In this document: one piece after another, positions 1 through 11,558 of the stretch | How positions within the stretch are numbered: the first letter of the stretch is position 1 | Layout of the letters: every line of letters starts with the position of its first letter | Source of the DNA: Sesamum alatum | Taxonomy: Eukaryota > Streptophyta > Magnoliopsida > Lamiales > Pedaliaceae | Direction of reading: 5' to 3' | Assembly (NCBI GenBank): GCA_034509735.1 | Contig: JACGWO010000004.1 | Coordinates: forward strand, 22,921,395 to 22,985,394 | Length of the DNA: 64,000 bases | Notes under the pieces: generated by a model | Database searches by the model: none | Told to the model about the DNA's origin: nothing | The model's input: the letters and a program-made list of their open reading frames with translations, nothing else | Made by a program: the position numbers and the translations under genes

Positions 1-3000
1 TATGATTTTTTGGATCAACTGACCACGTCCGAATTCCAGACATTTCATTATCTATGGGACTTACAAATAAAAACATCTCATACTCAATAGTAATTAAAGA
101 AACTCATGAACCACGGACTTGAATAACACTAGCAAGATGGCATACTATGCCACTAGAAACCTCTTTGTAAATGCATGTGAAATCTGAAGAAGAAACAAGA
201 TCCTGATTTTTAAACTGCTGAAGATTGGAGAAGTTGTCTCCTGATCTCAATTACATGATTATAGTGGCCTTTGCAAATATATGTTTCAGAACGATAATGG
301 TTATTGCCATCTTCAATGCTCATTAACAAAATTTTACAGAATGTTCATCCACCTTCTTGCATGATTTCCACAAGGAAAGGATGAAAAATCTTTTTACGAT
401 ATGGCATAAATTGCAGTGACATGCTGACTTATCACCACTAGTCATCTGGCTATGACAAAATATAATAGTAACATCATGAATTAAACACATAAAAAGAGCC
501 CACTTTTTTCATCAAGCAGATGAAAGTAATCCTCCTATATCTTCCTGAGAATTTTGAGAGTTCCTGTCTTCCAGAAAAGTACATATCCAAGTAAACAGTA
601 GCTAAACTCTTCCCCTAGTATTGGAAACTTGAAAAGTTTTCCAGCTTTTAAAGAAGAAAAATATTAAATCATGTTCACTCTTCTCTTGAACAAGCAAGTT
701 AAGTCAATTCTCACAAGCTAAGGCAAGGATTCTGAATATATAGTTTCTTATTAAATTTTTAAGTGTCGGGAAATATATTCATAAGGTAAGATCCCGTCAA
801 ACACCAATATTTCAAACCTCATTTCTGGTTTTTTATTAACTTTTAGTGTGATAGATGTTCAAATAGACCAAATTATAGATGGATAGGTGGCGGTTGAAAA
901 CAACTAGGTTATACATGTAATGGTTTATATTAATCGCTCTAATAATGTATGGTTTTAGTTTAACTTAGAATCATATAATGATAGAGTTCCACTAAACATC
1001 AAGAAAGACATGCTTAGTATTGTTTGGTCCATCGATAGTATAAGTTTAGAGAAAACAAGTAACTGGAACTTTAGAACTCTTTATTTTTTACTTTCAAAAT
1101 ACCAGCACTCCTGCAACTAGATTTATTTGTTGGAAGCTTTAAATGAAGATGCCAAATCTTCAATAGCAAAAAGGGTTTTGGATTGTGCAGGACCGAACAT
1201 AAAACAAATGTACAAATCAAATAAAGGACTAAACACTAATTAAAATATTTAAACTGCAGGCTTTTGAGAAGAAATAATCCGATGCAACTAACCTGGAAAG
1301 CAAATGAAAATATCACCTTAAAAATTTAAACCAAGCTAATAGTTATGAGGGAATATAACTCAATCTCGATAAAGGGAAATAAGCGATTGTTCACACGCAT
1401 ACGCATGTGCCTTAATTGTTCATTAGGAAAGAACATTGAATATACAAACAACTCAGAAGTTATCTATCTTTAAGAGTTCAAAAAGAGCTAACCTTAGGCA
1501 AACATCAACTAACATCATTATTACAAAGTAAATAAATTAAGTTCGTGTTTGGTTGGGGTGAAAAGTTGATGTATAAGAAAAGTGGAAGTAAAAGGGAATG
1601 TATAGGAAAAGGATTGGCGTTTGGTTAGGGACAATATATGGAGGGAAACTAAAACCGCACGTATATGAAACTCCTCCAGGGTCCAATTTTGTTACTGTCC
1701 AAAATTGGGTGGAAAAACTGAAGTATAAGGCTAAAAATATAAAACACCACCCATCATATTTTTATTTACTCTACTACCTCAACAAATAATTTCTTTCCAA
1801 TTCTTTTTTCCTTCTCCCGCTAATAACACCCACACACCATCCTTCTTTGTAAGGTATTTTCATACCAACAAAGGCGTAGATGTTTGAATTCAAATTCTTT
1901 ATTTGAGGGTTTTGGTAACAGTTTTTATTTTATTGAAACTGGATAGTTTAGAATAAAAAACAAAACCCATTTCATTTGAGATACTGACATATAGAAAATA
2001 TTCTTGTTCTTGTTTGATACATATTTTTATTGGTAAGTTTTTGTCAAACTATTAAAATTATTTTAGTATAATATTAACTTATTTATTTTCTAATACAAAA
2101 TGAAGCGAAAGGATTAATTGGTAAAATTGCAAGAAGTAGCCTTCCCTTCCCAATCTATTTCCCTCATACCCAATAAGGAGAAGTATTTGAGATATACTTT
2201 GTTCCAATCATACCAAACAACTTAAAGGAAAACTATTGTTCTTTGCCCTCTCCCTCCCCCTTTCTCTCCCCCTTTTTCTCTCATTAAACCAAACAAAAGC
2301 CTGAAGTGATTTAACAAGAACTGTAAATGACTTCATTGGAACTGAATTTCTAGCTACCCTCAATCTTATTGTTCTAAATGATGTGAGGAAACTGAAATGA
2401 AATTGTTAAGAAAATACATCCAGGGACTTATAGATGGATTCAATTTTGAATTATATCTAAAAGGAAATTTACCATGACCAGTAATTTACTTTGTTGGAGT
2501 TCGTTTGGTGAACAAAACAAAGTGCATGTAAGCCTTAAGATATAATTCAGTCCAGAACACGATTTTGATAAATGTTATTCTGGGAGCAAAATTTGAGTGA
2601 AGAATGCCTATAGAGAAAATTAATTAACGACATGACCATATTGATCACATTATTTCCATTGTAAAGTCTTCAGATCCACATAATGATGATTAATCATTCT
2701 TTTTACTTATTTGCAAGGACTAAAAGTAATCTTCATTGTTTACTAAACATTTAAATTCATATTTCTTGAGACTGGATCTCATTTCATTCATGTTAAGCAC
2801 CTTTGATGTATGTGGATGTATATAAAGGACCTTTTCAGTTTTCTGCACAACAATATTAATCAAGCTTAGGCAATCAGAATCAATTTATTTTAAATTTGGT
2901 TAACTTGTTATTCTAAATCTCCAACAGTCTCAATAGATTTTAGAATACTTAATGTAAGTGCAACGCATGTACTCCTTTCAATTCCAATGAACGCCATAAT

Positions 3001-4297
3001 GTAAATAACTGCAAAATGTGTATTGTTTTCAATTTTGATAAACTACAATCTATGCTTTCATTTAGTAAGTTAAACAAGGGGAGAAAAACAAGGGATAATG
3101 TGCAAATGCACACATCAGCAAATACTATTCCAAGAAATCCATATTGAGATTGAATCAGATTTTTGTTTCTGACTAGGTATTTTTATAATTAGCTTGACTA
3201 GATTATGATAACACTGTAGCATCTCCATGAAAGACTCATGAATCTTTATATGGTTGACGACTAAAAGGTCAGTCCAAACTAATTCACAGTATATACATAG
3301 GCAAGAACTTGATGGAGGATAACAATCACAGTGATTAATGCAAATTTAGAAGACATTACTTAAATGATAAATCAGGCATAGTCTTTGGAATATATTCTAT
3401 ATGTTCTAAAGAGATTCCTAATCACTTTGTAAACAGTGAACAACAGTGAGTTTCAGAGAAAGAAGCGTTTAGGCTCCCAAGCTTGCTGTAGAGATACTCA
3501 CCCCTACTTGTAATTTCAAATCAAATAGCACATAAATATTTGTTCAACTGACTTGAGTTGAATATTTCAAATCAAATAAGACATAGACTTAATCTAGTAG
3601 CACCTTTAATCTTGAAGGCTCAATTCACCAGTATTTCTGGAAGCATCCTAATAAAACATTAAGATTCATCTACATGTAGTATAATTCTCTTGTAAGTTTG
3701 GTGATATTTAACTTTCCTCCATTAGTAATAAAGAATTTTGTTCTCCTTCCTATACACTTTCCTGTATTGCAACCATCCAGAGTTTTCGGTTCACACCAGT
3801 ATTAACGCCCCGCAACTGAAATATTAGTAAACACATGTTTCTGAAAGTTATATCCAAAAGCTCCATAGGTACAGCTGGTCTTTTTGGTCTAGAGAAATAC
3901 TCAATCCACCCTAAGTCTAAATCTTTTCACCACTTTCCAGGCCTTTCCTCTATGTTCTCTTCCATTATTCAACTGCTTACTTTTCTACTTCTCTTTTGAG
4001 TTGGGGAAGCATAAAATCCAAATTCTCAAGTAAAACCTTACAACGCACTCAATTCGACAACAAGGGACTCTAAACGCCACCAAATGGGGTCATTCCAGAG
4101 GGGAGAAAGAATTGAAGTCTCCAACACTAACAAATAGCTCAATCGGAACCTAATTCAAAAATAATTTCAAACCCAGTTTTCAATTGAAGCACAGTCAAAA
4201 CTTGGAAGTAAAAAACCCTCGACGACAACCCACAAGTCACAACAACAGTTCATAAACACATACAAACACATACACAAAGAACAAAACAGAGAAATAC
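1..4297 (-). other. Putative first intron / non-coding host DNA
   Basis: This is an AT-rich stretch with no open frame that looks like a gene. If the LisH exon at 4298-4358 is real, everything left of its GT donor is intron 1 of a minus-strand gene, at least 4.3 kb long in this window. I looked on the minus strand for the next expected TBL1/HOS15 coding block (a Phe-Thr-His-Ala-rich stretch) and did not find it. Short open frames such as 1598-1789 lie in repeat-like sequence and have no recognisable domain. Confidence 0.45.
1541..2303. repeat. Candidate non-autonomous DNA transposon (MITE-like)
   Basis: The left side carries TGTTTGGTT-type sequence (about 1544-1556, again near 1617-1626). 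The right side carries the inverse, AACCAAACAA (about 2286-2296), plus a second inverted copy near 2210-2220. Plant MITEs with TTTGGTT ends look like this. No target-site duplication could be fixed and the arms are imperfect, so this is a weak call. Confidence 0.28.
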
Positions 4298-4358
4298 CAG
4301 ATTCGTTAAGATAACGAAAGATGAGGTAGTTCAACTCCGCCGAGGTTATCGAGATCAT
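4298..4358 (-). CDS. HOS15: Exon 1 of a LisH-domain WD40 corepressor gene (HOS15/TBL1-like)
   Basis: Read on the minus strand from the ATG at 4358, the exon codes MISITSAELNYLIFRYLNES and then a split Gly codon. It ends at a GT donor (GTATTT, first intron base 4297). The plant HOS15 and animal TBL1 family starts with a very similar LisH helix (S-L-T-S-V-E-L-N-x-L-V-F-R-Y-L-x-E-S-G), and I recall an exon ending near the same ESG point. HOS15 is a nuclear WD40 protein that works with histone deacetylases and as a CUL4 substrate receptor in cold and stress responses; that is family knowledge. The WD40 repeats lie outside the window or are missing, so this could be an isolated exon relic. An upstream ATG near 4379 is in another frame. 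Confidence 0.6.
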
Positions 4359-4399
4359 TATCGGAAACCCACTCCTGCATGTAAAAACTTCGCCCCGTG

Positions 4400-4500
4400 T
4401 GTTAACGGTGTCTTTGGGGCGTGAGAGAGGGGAATTGAGGGGGAGAGAGAAAGAGAGAGCGAGTGTGGAGTGTGCGAAAGAAAGAAGGTGGGGGGCGTCA
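4400..4500 (-). promoter_or_regulatory. Pyrimidine-rich 5' UTR / core promoter patch
   Basis: On the plus strand this is a purine-rich GAGAGA/GGGGAG tract just upstream of the minus-strand LisH exon. Read with that gene it is CT-rich, as plant Y-patch and 5' leader sequences often are. Its position 40-140 bp before the ATG supports a transcription start here. No clear TATA box was assigned. Confidence 0.4.
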
Positions 4501-4589
4501 CGATTTCGGACGGGGTTTTTTCCAACTGTTACTTTCGAAGAGTCCTTGTCTGATACAATGACTGGAATACCCTCGACTTGCTAAATTTT

Positions 4590-5147
4590 CGAATATTTAC
4601 TTTTAATTTTATATAGATTTTTATATGAAATGATAATATATTTAAATTAATTAATAAAATTTTATTTTATATTCATTGTAATGTTGAATTAATATATTAT
4701 AAATAAAAATATATAAATAAATATATTTTTAATTTAACTATTGTTTCAAAAATTAAAAATTGGAATGAAAACATAAACAAACAGAAGCTTTCTTCTAAGA
4801 AGCAGCACCAAAAAGAGGTGCTCCTCAACTTAATGACATTTTAATAGATATTTCAAAGTTGATTTCAGACACTTTTATCCTTAATACTAGTATACATGGC
4901 ACACTTAAATGTATGTGCATAATTAATTTAAATTTTAAAAAAAAGTATTATTATTTTATAAAATATCATAATTAAATAGAAAATATAAAAAAAATCATGA
5001 AAATTTATTGAAAAAATTAGAGAAGGAAAAGGGGTGTGGAAGTTGAGCGGGAGGAGGGGGGCTGAGGTTAATAAAATAATTAAAAAAAATGATAGGCCGA
5101 ATAATTGAAGAAACTAAAAAGGTGCTCTTCAATTATATAAAGGTGTA
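4590..5147. other. AT-rich intergenic host DNA, left flank of E1
   Basis: This is a very AT-rich stretch with no coding signal. It ends in GTGTA (5143-5147), which I take as the left target-site duplication of gypsy element E1. Two similar short motifs (near 4811-4830 and 5117-5132, AAAAGAGGTGCTCCTC-like) may be ends of an old small repeat. Confidence 0.5.
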
Positions 5148-5499
5148 TGATGTTAGCAAAAAATGCTCGTTCTTTGGTATAACTTTGGGCTAGATGGGTG
5201 TGGTCCTTGGACCGATAGGTCGGAAAAGGGGACCTGCAAACACTCTGACGCTCAAGTCAGCAAACGATTTTGAAAAAAATCTAAGCAAGAATGCGTGACA
5301 AAATAATGAAAATGATCGTGGTGGTTGTAGAATAAAATAAATGTGCAATGTGTCGTGTCAGAGTACGTTACCCATTCAGGGGTAATAAATGAGTTGGTCT
5401 AGTTGGTCAAGGTGTGGGCCGGGCTACCTAGGCCTTCCTAACCTTCCTTGGGTTAGGCCTTGTCTTCTTTCATGGGCTCGCCTGATTTGGGGCATACCA
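5148..5499 (-). repeat. E1 3' LTR with internal deletion
   Basis: The plus strand starts TGATGTTAGC and ends GGCATACCA, matching the ends of the 704-bp 5' LTR at 25161-25864. It is only 352 bp. About 330 bp between the GGGGTAA motif (near 5381) and the GAGTTGGTCTAG motif (near 5391) are missing relative to the other LTR, which removes the region that holds the TATA box in the E2 copy. Confidence 0.85.
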
Positions 5500-5516
5500 T
5501 TCAGTCCCCCCACTCT
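5500..5516 (-). other. E1 polypurine tract
   Basis: The plus strand reads TTCAGTCCCCCCACT next to the LTR end. On the element's own strand this is AGTGGGGGGACTGAA immediately before TGGTATGCC, a normal plus-strand primer site for reverse transcription. Confidence 0.7.
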
Positions 5517-6218
5517 AAGGAGGAAGACTTAACCCTCCTTCTTAGAGTAGTAGCCGTCTCTGGAATTCCAACAGCCTTCGCCCTTAAGTAAGAGGGACAA
5601 CCCTCTTGGATTAAGAGACGGTGTCAGAGGTGATTTGACGGTTGTGACATGAGACACCTCATTGTTCGAGTGCGTGGGTTGACAATTTCTATTTGGGAGG
5701 GGGTGGTTATTGATAAACCGCCCCCCTCTGTAACCACCATCTTGCTGACCACCCAATAACTGGCATTACCTGGCACGTCTGTGAGTGACCAAGCTCCTTG
5801 CCCCTTCCCTTTCGTTTTAATTCCTCTTCATACTTACTTCCTTCTACTTTTTCCCTCCCACGATTTGGAGAGAGAAAATAATTTGGCCGATTTCTTGCCC
5901 TTTTGTATCTTCATTCTTGTAAGTGATAAACTTTCTTCTCGCCCGCTTTCTTGCATTTCTTCTTTTCTTCTAGTATTGTGTTCTTTCTTTGAAAGAGAAA
6001 AAAATGGGTTCTTTGGATGATTTGTGAGATTGATTAGGGAACATCCATCGAACGAGGATCCCTGCGAAGCCACTTCTGGAGGGCCAGTTCTGGTCTTCCT
6101 TCTCATGGAGGGGTTCGTAGGTCCTCCTTTTCGTGGAGGGGTTCGTAGGTGGAGTTTGAGAAAGGCGGCGGAGGAGAACCGTCGCCTACAGGATTAACCT
6201 TCTAAAGGTGATGCCACA

Positions 6219-8325
6219 ATGGACGAAGAGGAGGAGGAGGAGGTGGTTGACTCTTCTCTTAGTGAGGAGGCGGAGCCTCTTATTATCAGTGGGACCACCC
6301 TATTCTCTGGAGGGTTTTCCTTCATCCCTCCGTCTTTCTGACCTAGAACAGCTCATGGAGGAATACGCTATCCCGGGTGATTTTACCCTTCTTGTTCCTT
6401 CGCCTGACAATCAGCCAGACCTTCCTCCCCCCAACTACTTATGCTTCTTTACAGCTCAGTTGAAAGTTGGCCTCTGTTTTCCCATTCCTCCTTTTTACGA
6501 GGACGTTGCCCATACTTTTGGGGTTTCCCTAAACCAACTGGCCGCAAACTCTTTATGCCTCCTAGCATGTTCGCTATGGTCTTTAAATAAAATGGTTTTA
6601 TTCCACGGGTCAAGGTTTCTTGGTCTATTTTCAGCTCAAAAGATCGGAACCCGGAGTCTTTCACTTCTCCCCCTATCGGGGGTTACGGTTTTGCCTGCTC
6701 CTAACGCTTCTAAGTTGAGGAGGGGCAGTTTTTCCTACGTCCTTCCTCTCACCCCTTGGGCATTTCCCCATCGTTGGTTATATGATCTTCACCATTTGAT
6801 TTCTTTCTCCATTCGTGATCAGTCGGCAGCCCTGACTACCCTTCTTGAGGACTTGAACTCCCGTCTTTACAACTCCCGGGAGTTGATAGAAGAGAGCCTC
6901 ATGTCTCACTTCTGTCTTAGTCCCAAAGTGGTCCCCTTGGAGGAGCCACTGGGTATTTACTGCTTTGCATGTTCAACTATTCTTTCTATCTGTTTTGGTC
7001 TCCTAGAGTTAATCTATTGCTATTTTGGTTTATCACAGAGAGTATCATGTTCCGTAAATACTTGCGAGGTGGTCTCCAAAGCAACTCCTGGGGGAAGACA
7101 AACGACTCCCTCTAATAGGCCCTTTGAGGGGACTCCCGCCTCCAGCGATTCTCGAGGAGTGCCTCTTCCGCCCCTCAGAGCTCATCTAAGAGGGCCAAGC
7201 GGGCCTCCTCCTCCACTGTCCCGCTCCAGGTGTCTACCCGCTCAGGGGCTATTATACCTCGGGTGCCGCCTCCTCCTTCTCGCGGGACTAGCAACCCCCC
7301 TGCCGCCAACAGTTCGTGCCAGAGTGAGGCCTGTACTCCTACCATTCCCTTGTATTGGAGCTGGAAGGAGATACCTCCTTGTCCGCTGACTTCACAAAAG
7401 GGGCTCTACTCCTCGGGGACAAACGTGCTTTATCCTCCACAGCCTGAGAGGATTTGTTAGGGCTTCTATCTTGCACCCTTCTCCTTGCTTCTTGCTTTAG
7501 TGAATGGTTACTGAGCTTGTGTCTTCCCTTAGGTTCCTCCTCCTCCTCCCTCGGATAGCACGAAGAAGAGGTTGGAAGACAAGGTTGGGCACCTGGCTGT
7601 GGAGGTGACTAAAGCCAAGGAGACTGAGAAGGCAACTCAGGAGTGGGCCCAGACAGCCGAGGAGAAGGCTTAGACGACTGAGGTTAAAACAGACCAGCTA
7701 TAGCAACAATTGCTGGATATGACCAAGAGCCAATCTGAAGCTTTGGCTAAAGCAAGGGAGTAGGCTTCTTGGAATTCTCTTGAGATGGCTGAGGGGCGTT
7801 AATACTTGGAGGCTTACTGGCAAAGCTGCCTTGCGGAGTATAAGAAGTTGGAGGTGGGATTCATTGCTGGGCCCTTCTTGGAGTATGGCTTTAAAACTTG
7901 TCAGGAGAAGTTTGTGGTCAGGGGTATCCTCCACCGGGAGTGGGGGCTTCCTTCTTGGATTTTGACGCAGCTTTGGAGGGGTGCCTGATCCTTTTGCTGC
8001 ACCTGCCCCCGCAGTCGAGTCCCCCTAGTGATTTCAAGTAATAAATTGACTGGGTTGTTCGCTGTTATTACCCCAATCTTCAAGTTTTTGAATGACATTT
8101 CTGGCAACTTCTCAAATGAGGAGCTAGACATCATAATGGATACTTTCATGGAGGAGGTGCAGAACCCCCCAGCTCCTCTCCTAACCGTCCCTCCGAAGGA
8201 GCTTGCTGAGGAAAGGCTGTTGCCGCTTCCCAGAGGAGCAACCTGCTGAGACTGCTGCCCCATTGGCCAAGGAGGATCCCCTAGAGGGGAAAAAGAAGAC
8301 CCCGCTTGTGGGGAAAGACGATTGA
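6219..8325 (+). pseudogene. E1 antisense extra gene (aORF): PF04195-like domain plus coiled coil
   Basis: This gene runs opposite to E1 gag-pol. The ATG at 6219 opens an acidic Glu-rich N-terminus (6219-6330). A frame slip then leads into a domain with the motif YAIPGDFTLLVPSP (about 6367-6408), PPPNYLCFF and LNQLAANS. This resembles Pfam PF04195, the putative gypsy-type transposon domain. Coding sense breaks at CTGG|GTATTT (6953) and resumes after TATCACAG (7038) with SIMFRKYLRGG, implying an 86-bp intron. A Pro/Ser-rich stretch follows. A second acceptor (CTTCCCTTAG near 7531) precedes a Lys/Glu-rich coiled coil (7560-7800) and the block YLEAYWQSCLAEYKK (7803-7847). Several in-frame stops show decay. 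Function unknown; extra genes of this type are known in Tat elements. Confidence 0.7.
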
Positions 8326-8329
8326 TGTG

Positions 8330-9091
8330 TACCCCCCTCTTAGAAACAATTTTACTTTGTTCTTATTCCTCCACCAGGTTGGGGATGAAACAATTTATTT
8401 TTGTTGACTGCCTCTAATCGGTTTGACTGGGGGCCTTTATGCCATGCTTGCTTTCCTTTACTTGCTTTGAGCAGGGCTTGCCAACCTTAGTAATTCTATT
8501 TATATTTACTTGCTTCTTTGTAATTTCCTGTTCATACAGGTGTAGTGTGGGAGGGGTTCCCGAATCTGCTTGTCATGCCCCTATCAAAGGCAACAAAATT
8601 ACTAATTTGAACTTACAGAGTGATGATTAGAAGGATTAGGGAACTAGCTACATAACCAGTATGTGACTAGGTTTTGCTTAGATAGATGCCTGTGTTGGAA
8701 CATGGCATCTCTTATGTTGAAATGCCTGCTTATTATCATGGCTTATATTCATAGGAGAGTGCCTGCTCCCGGAGGCAGGACTTGAGGTGATTTCTCTTAA
8801 TTCAAAGAATCTTTTAAAAGGAATAGTGAATGATGAATTTACGTGCATACCAGGATGTATAGAATCATTGTTTTGCACCCTTTCCCTATCGGGGAGGATA
8901 TAACGAAAGAACTATTATCTGTGTTAACAAAGGCTGCCTAAGAGGCTTTAATCTTATTGTATGGTGACCTTTCTTTGTTTCCGAAGTATTTTCAACACTG
9001 ACACATGTTAAAGGATAACTTGATATAAAACAATGATTGAACCTGGTACAACTGTGTGTTACAGGGGGGAGGGGGCAGGATTTATTCCTGC
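8330..9091. other. E1 spacer between aORF and repeat tract
   Basis: Non-coding internal sequence of E1 downstream of the antisense gene. I see no domain, RNA gene or clear repeat in it. The small open frame at 8439-8630 has no recognisable similarity. Confidence 0.5.
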
Positions 9092-9190
9092 GGGGGTTCT
9101 ACCTTGGCAGAGCTTATTTCAAAAGGGGCTCTACCTTGGTAGAGCTTATTTCTGAGGGGGCTCTGTTCTGGTAGAGCTTATTAGGGGAAG
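9092..9190. repeat. E1 short tandem repeats (about 33-bp unit, 3 copies)
   Basis: Three copies of a unit built around CTACCTTGG(C/T)AGAGCTTATT occur at about 32-33 bp spacing. The tract sits between the integrase end and the antisense gene, the same place where EB and EA have their own, unrelated tandem repeats. Copia C1 is inserted just to its right. Confidence 0.65.
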
Positions 9191-9237
9191 AACTTCAGAA
9201 GGTTGTGCACATTCCAGGGCCATGGAAGGGGGGTACC

Positions 9238-11545
9238 TGTTAAAATAGTTGACCGTCAAGCCAATTGATTAGCTCTTCGTAAACTATTATAGACGATCTT
9301 TTTCAATAATATGTTAATTTAAGAAATGTTCTTTGATCATCTTCATAATATGCTTTCAACATTATATTTATATGAGCATTTGGTTGAATTCCTTAGATCA
9401 ATTATGCTACGGGGTTGGCTTGCGCATATGATAGCGACCATGAAACCAACCTCTATGGTTTGATCTAAAATATTCCAAGTCGATGAATCGACTGAGACAG
9501 GGCATCGACCATTCCTTAAAGACTTGCACTAAGTGATGCGTTCATATGATGAATGTCGAGTTTCATAGACAGAGACGTATGACGTTTGCGCACATTAGTG
9601 GGTGCTTGATAAAGAGTTATCAAGTTCACTGAATTGACTCACAGGAGTTGTCATATGGAAGCCCTATATGGCATGATCGGTATGACTAGAACTCCTAGGC
9701 TACGATAGTGCACTAACTAGTCCTTACACTTGAGGTTCCACAGTAACCTTGTGCATAGGACGTCTATGACTTTATCATGTCCAATGTGGTCTCAGGTTTC
9801 ATCCTGGATCACTATACAGTCATGTTTCAGACATAGTTGAAGCATGAATGGAGGTTGGTGAGTTCCAAGATAGGATTTGCTACTTATCATGAGATGATAA
9901 CGAACCTCCTATGTTCTCTACAGATGCGTTCCTCGAAGCCCATGGCCATGGCTGTTGATCAAATAGGAGAAAAGATTTTTCCTATATTGATAAATTGGAA
10001 GCATAACTTGAAAAGTTGATACATAGACATCAAAGTCGATAATGGGAACTGGTAACTAATTCCATGCCCTAGATTTTGATCGAGAGGTTAGTAACAGAGG
10101 GACCGTATCTGCATGGTACGCGTAGCTCACAGGTTCACGCAATAATTCACCTATTCTCTAGTGCCATAAACTATTGCTAGATGGCCACCCATGGTGACGA
10201 GTACCCTCCAATTAAGGAGTTAATTGAGGGTGTTAATTATGATAAGATCTAATTAATCTAATGCAAGTAAGTTGCTAATTAAATTGTATATGTGATACAA
10301 GCCCAAGTCTAGCTGAGTAGTGAACCTAAAGGGTCACACACAAATCCATGATGGAATTATTGGAATTAATTTGAAGAATTAATTATGGAGAATAAATCTA
10401 TTAATATAAGGAGTTAAATTAATTGATTGAAATGATTTATGAAATCATTTCATGGGAATATTAAATAATATGATTATTTAATTTGGAGTCTAAATTCACA
10501 AGCATTAATTTGATTAAGTAAGACTTGTGATAGATTAACTAAGATGAATCTATTTGAGCTTGAAAATCAATTAATTAGATTAATTGATTTGGGCTTATAT
10601 TTAATTAAAGAATTAAATATCATGGGCTAAATAATTAGTTGGGAATTAATTAAAATTGGACTTAGTCCAATTGAAAATTAAGATAAAGCCCAAGACCTTA
10701 GCCCAAGCCTACGCCCGCCAGACAAGATTCATTGAACATAGAAATGACTTGTTTTCATCTCTAGATGAAGAAAAAAATATGAGTCATACTAAAGCTTGTC
10801 TATAAAGAAGACAAGTGTAACAGAAGAAAATATGAGTCATGCTAAAGCTTGTCTATAAAGAAGACATGTGTAAAAGGAGAAAAGATGAGTCATACTAGTA
10901 CTTGTCTATGAAGAAGACAAGTGTTATATAAGAGCAGGACAAAAGGGCTTGTCTACATTCATTGTAGTACAAAGAAATGCCTATAAAAAAGGGGTAGAAG
11001 GCAAGAGATTTACATACCATATTTTTACATACAAAGATACAAAAACTCTTGCTTTCCCTTTGCTCTCTAGTTCTTAGACTTTCTCTCCTTCAAAACTAGA
11101 AAGTCTAGCTTTCACTTTAGCATTGGTCTTATGTTCATTTCTCATCTCCAAAAAGAGAAGAATTCCTTTGATTTCTCCATAAATCAATAGTTGATCTACC
11201 TTAATCCTCCAATACCTACTAGCATACGTTTGAGGGTGAGGGTGATTCCATCATAGGTGGTGTGGACTAGCTTTAGAGGGAAGACACATGTGTTCCTACC
11301 ATGAACAACAATTAAAAGCGGTTCCGTTTTGATGTTCCACCAATTTTAAGGTAAAGTCGTTCTTGAGAAAGTTCAAGTAATCAACATCAACCGGAGAGCA
11401 AGAAAGGTTGGGTCTCTTAACTATTCAATTCAACATGAGATCCACATCGTAATAGCAACGAGACGGGCGATTTCATCGCTAATTATAATATTAAAATTTT
11501 AATTTCCGCTGCGTTTAATGTCTCGGGGCTTATATGAAGCTAACA
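9238..11545 (+). repeat. C1 5' LTR (2,308 bp)
   Basis: It starts TGTTAAAATAG and ends GAAGCTAACA, directly before the PBS. It matches 16875-19202 along its length with scattered substitutions (roughly 5-10% by eye). It holds a likely core promoter (CTATAAAAAAGGGG near 10981) and a set of 53-bp repeats just upstream of it. Confidence 0.9.
10779..10990 (+). promoter_or_regulatory. C1 LTR promoter: three 53-bp repeats with TGAGTCA, then TATA box
   Basis: Units start at 10779, 10832 and 10885, each beginning ATGAGTCAT and continuing with CTTGTCTAT(A/G)AAGAAGACA. TGAGTCA is the GCN4/bZIP-type core. A TATA box (TATAAAAAAGG at 10982) follows about 50 bp after the third unit, so these look like upstream enhancer repeats. 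The 3' LTR keeps two intact TGAGTCA units and a damaged first one (about 18415-18560), with TATAAAAAGG at 18625. Confidence 0.65.
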
Positions 11546-11546
11546 G

Positions 11547-11558
11547 TGGTACCAGAGC
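11547..11558 (+). other. C1 primer binding site (initiator tRNA-Met)
   Basis: TGGTACCAGAGC lies one base after the LTR end. It differs from the plant copia consensus TGGTATCAGAGC at one position; the second copy at 19204 has the consensus form. Confidence 0.85.

Noticed and set aside
1598..1789. 63-codon frame
   Set aside because: Lies within MITE-like sequence and shows no known domain or codon pattern.
5781..6106. Open frames before the E1 antisense gene
   Set aside because: Pyrimidine-rich sequence gives Ser/Leu/Phe-rich and Lys/Glu-rich shadows on opposite strands; no domain. It is probably the leader of the antisense gene.
6208..6330. Arg-rich start of the long frame opening with GTG at 6208
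   Set aside because: The Arg-rich reading is the wrong frame of a Glu-rich segment starting at ATG 6219; EA has the same acidic start, so the acidic frame is real and a frameshift joins it to the domain.
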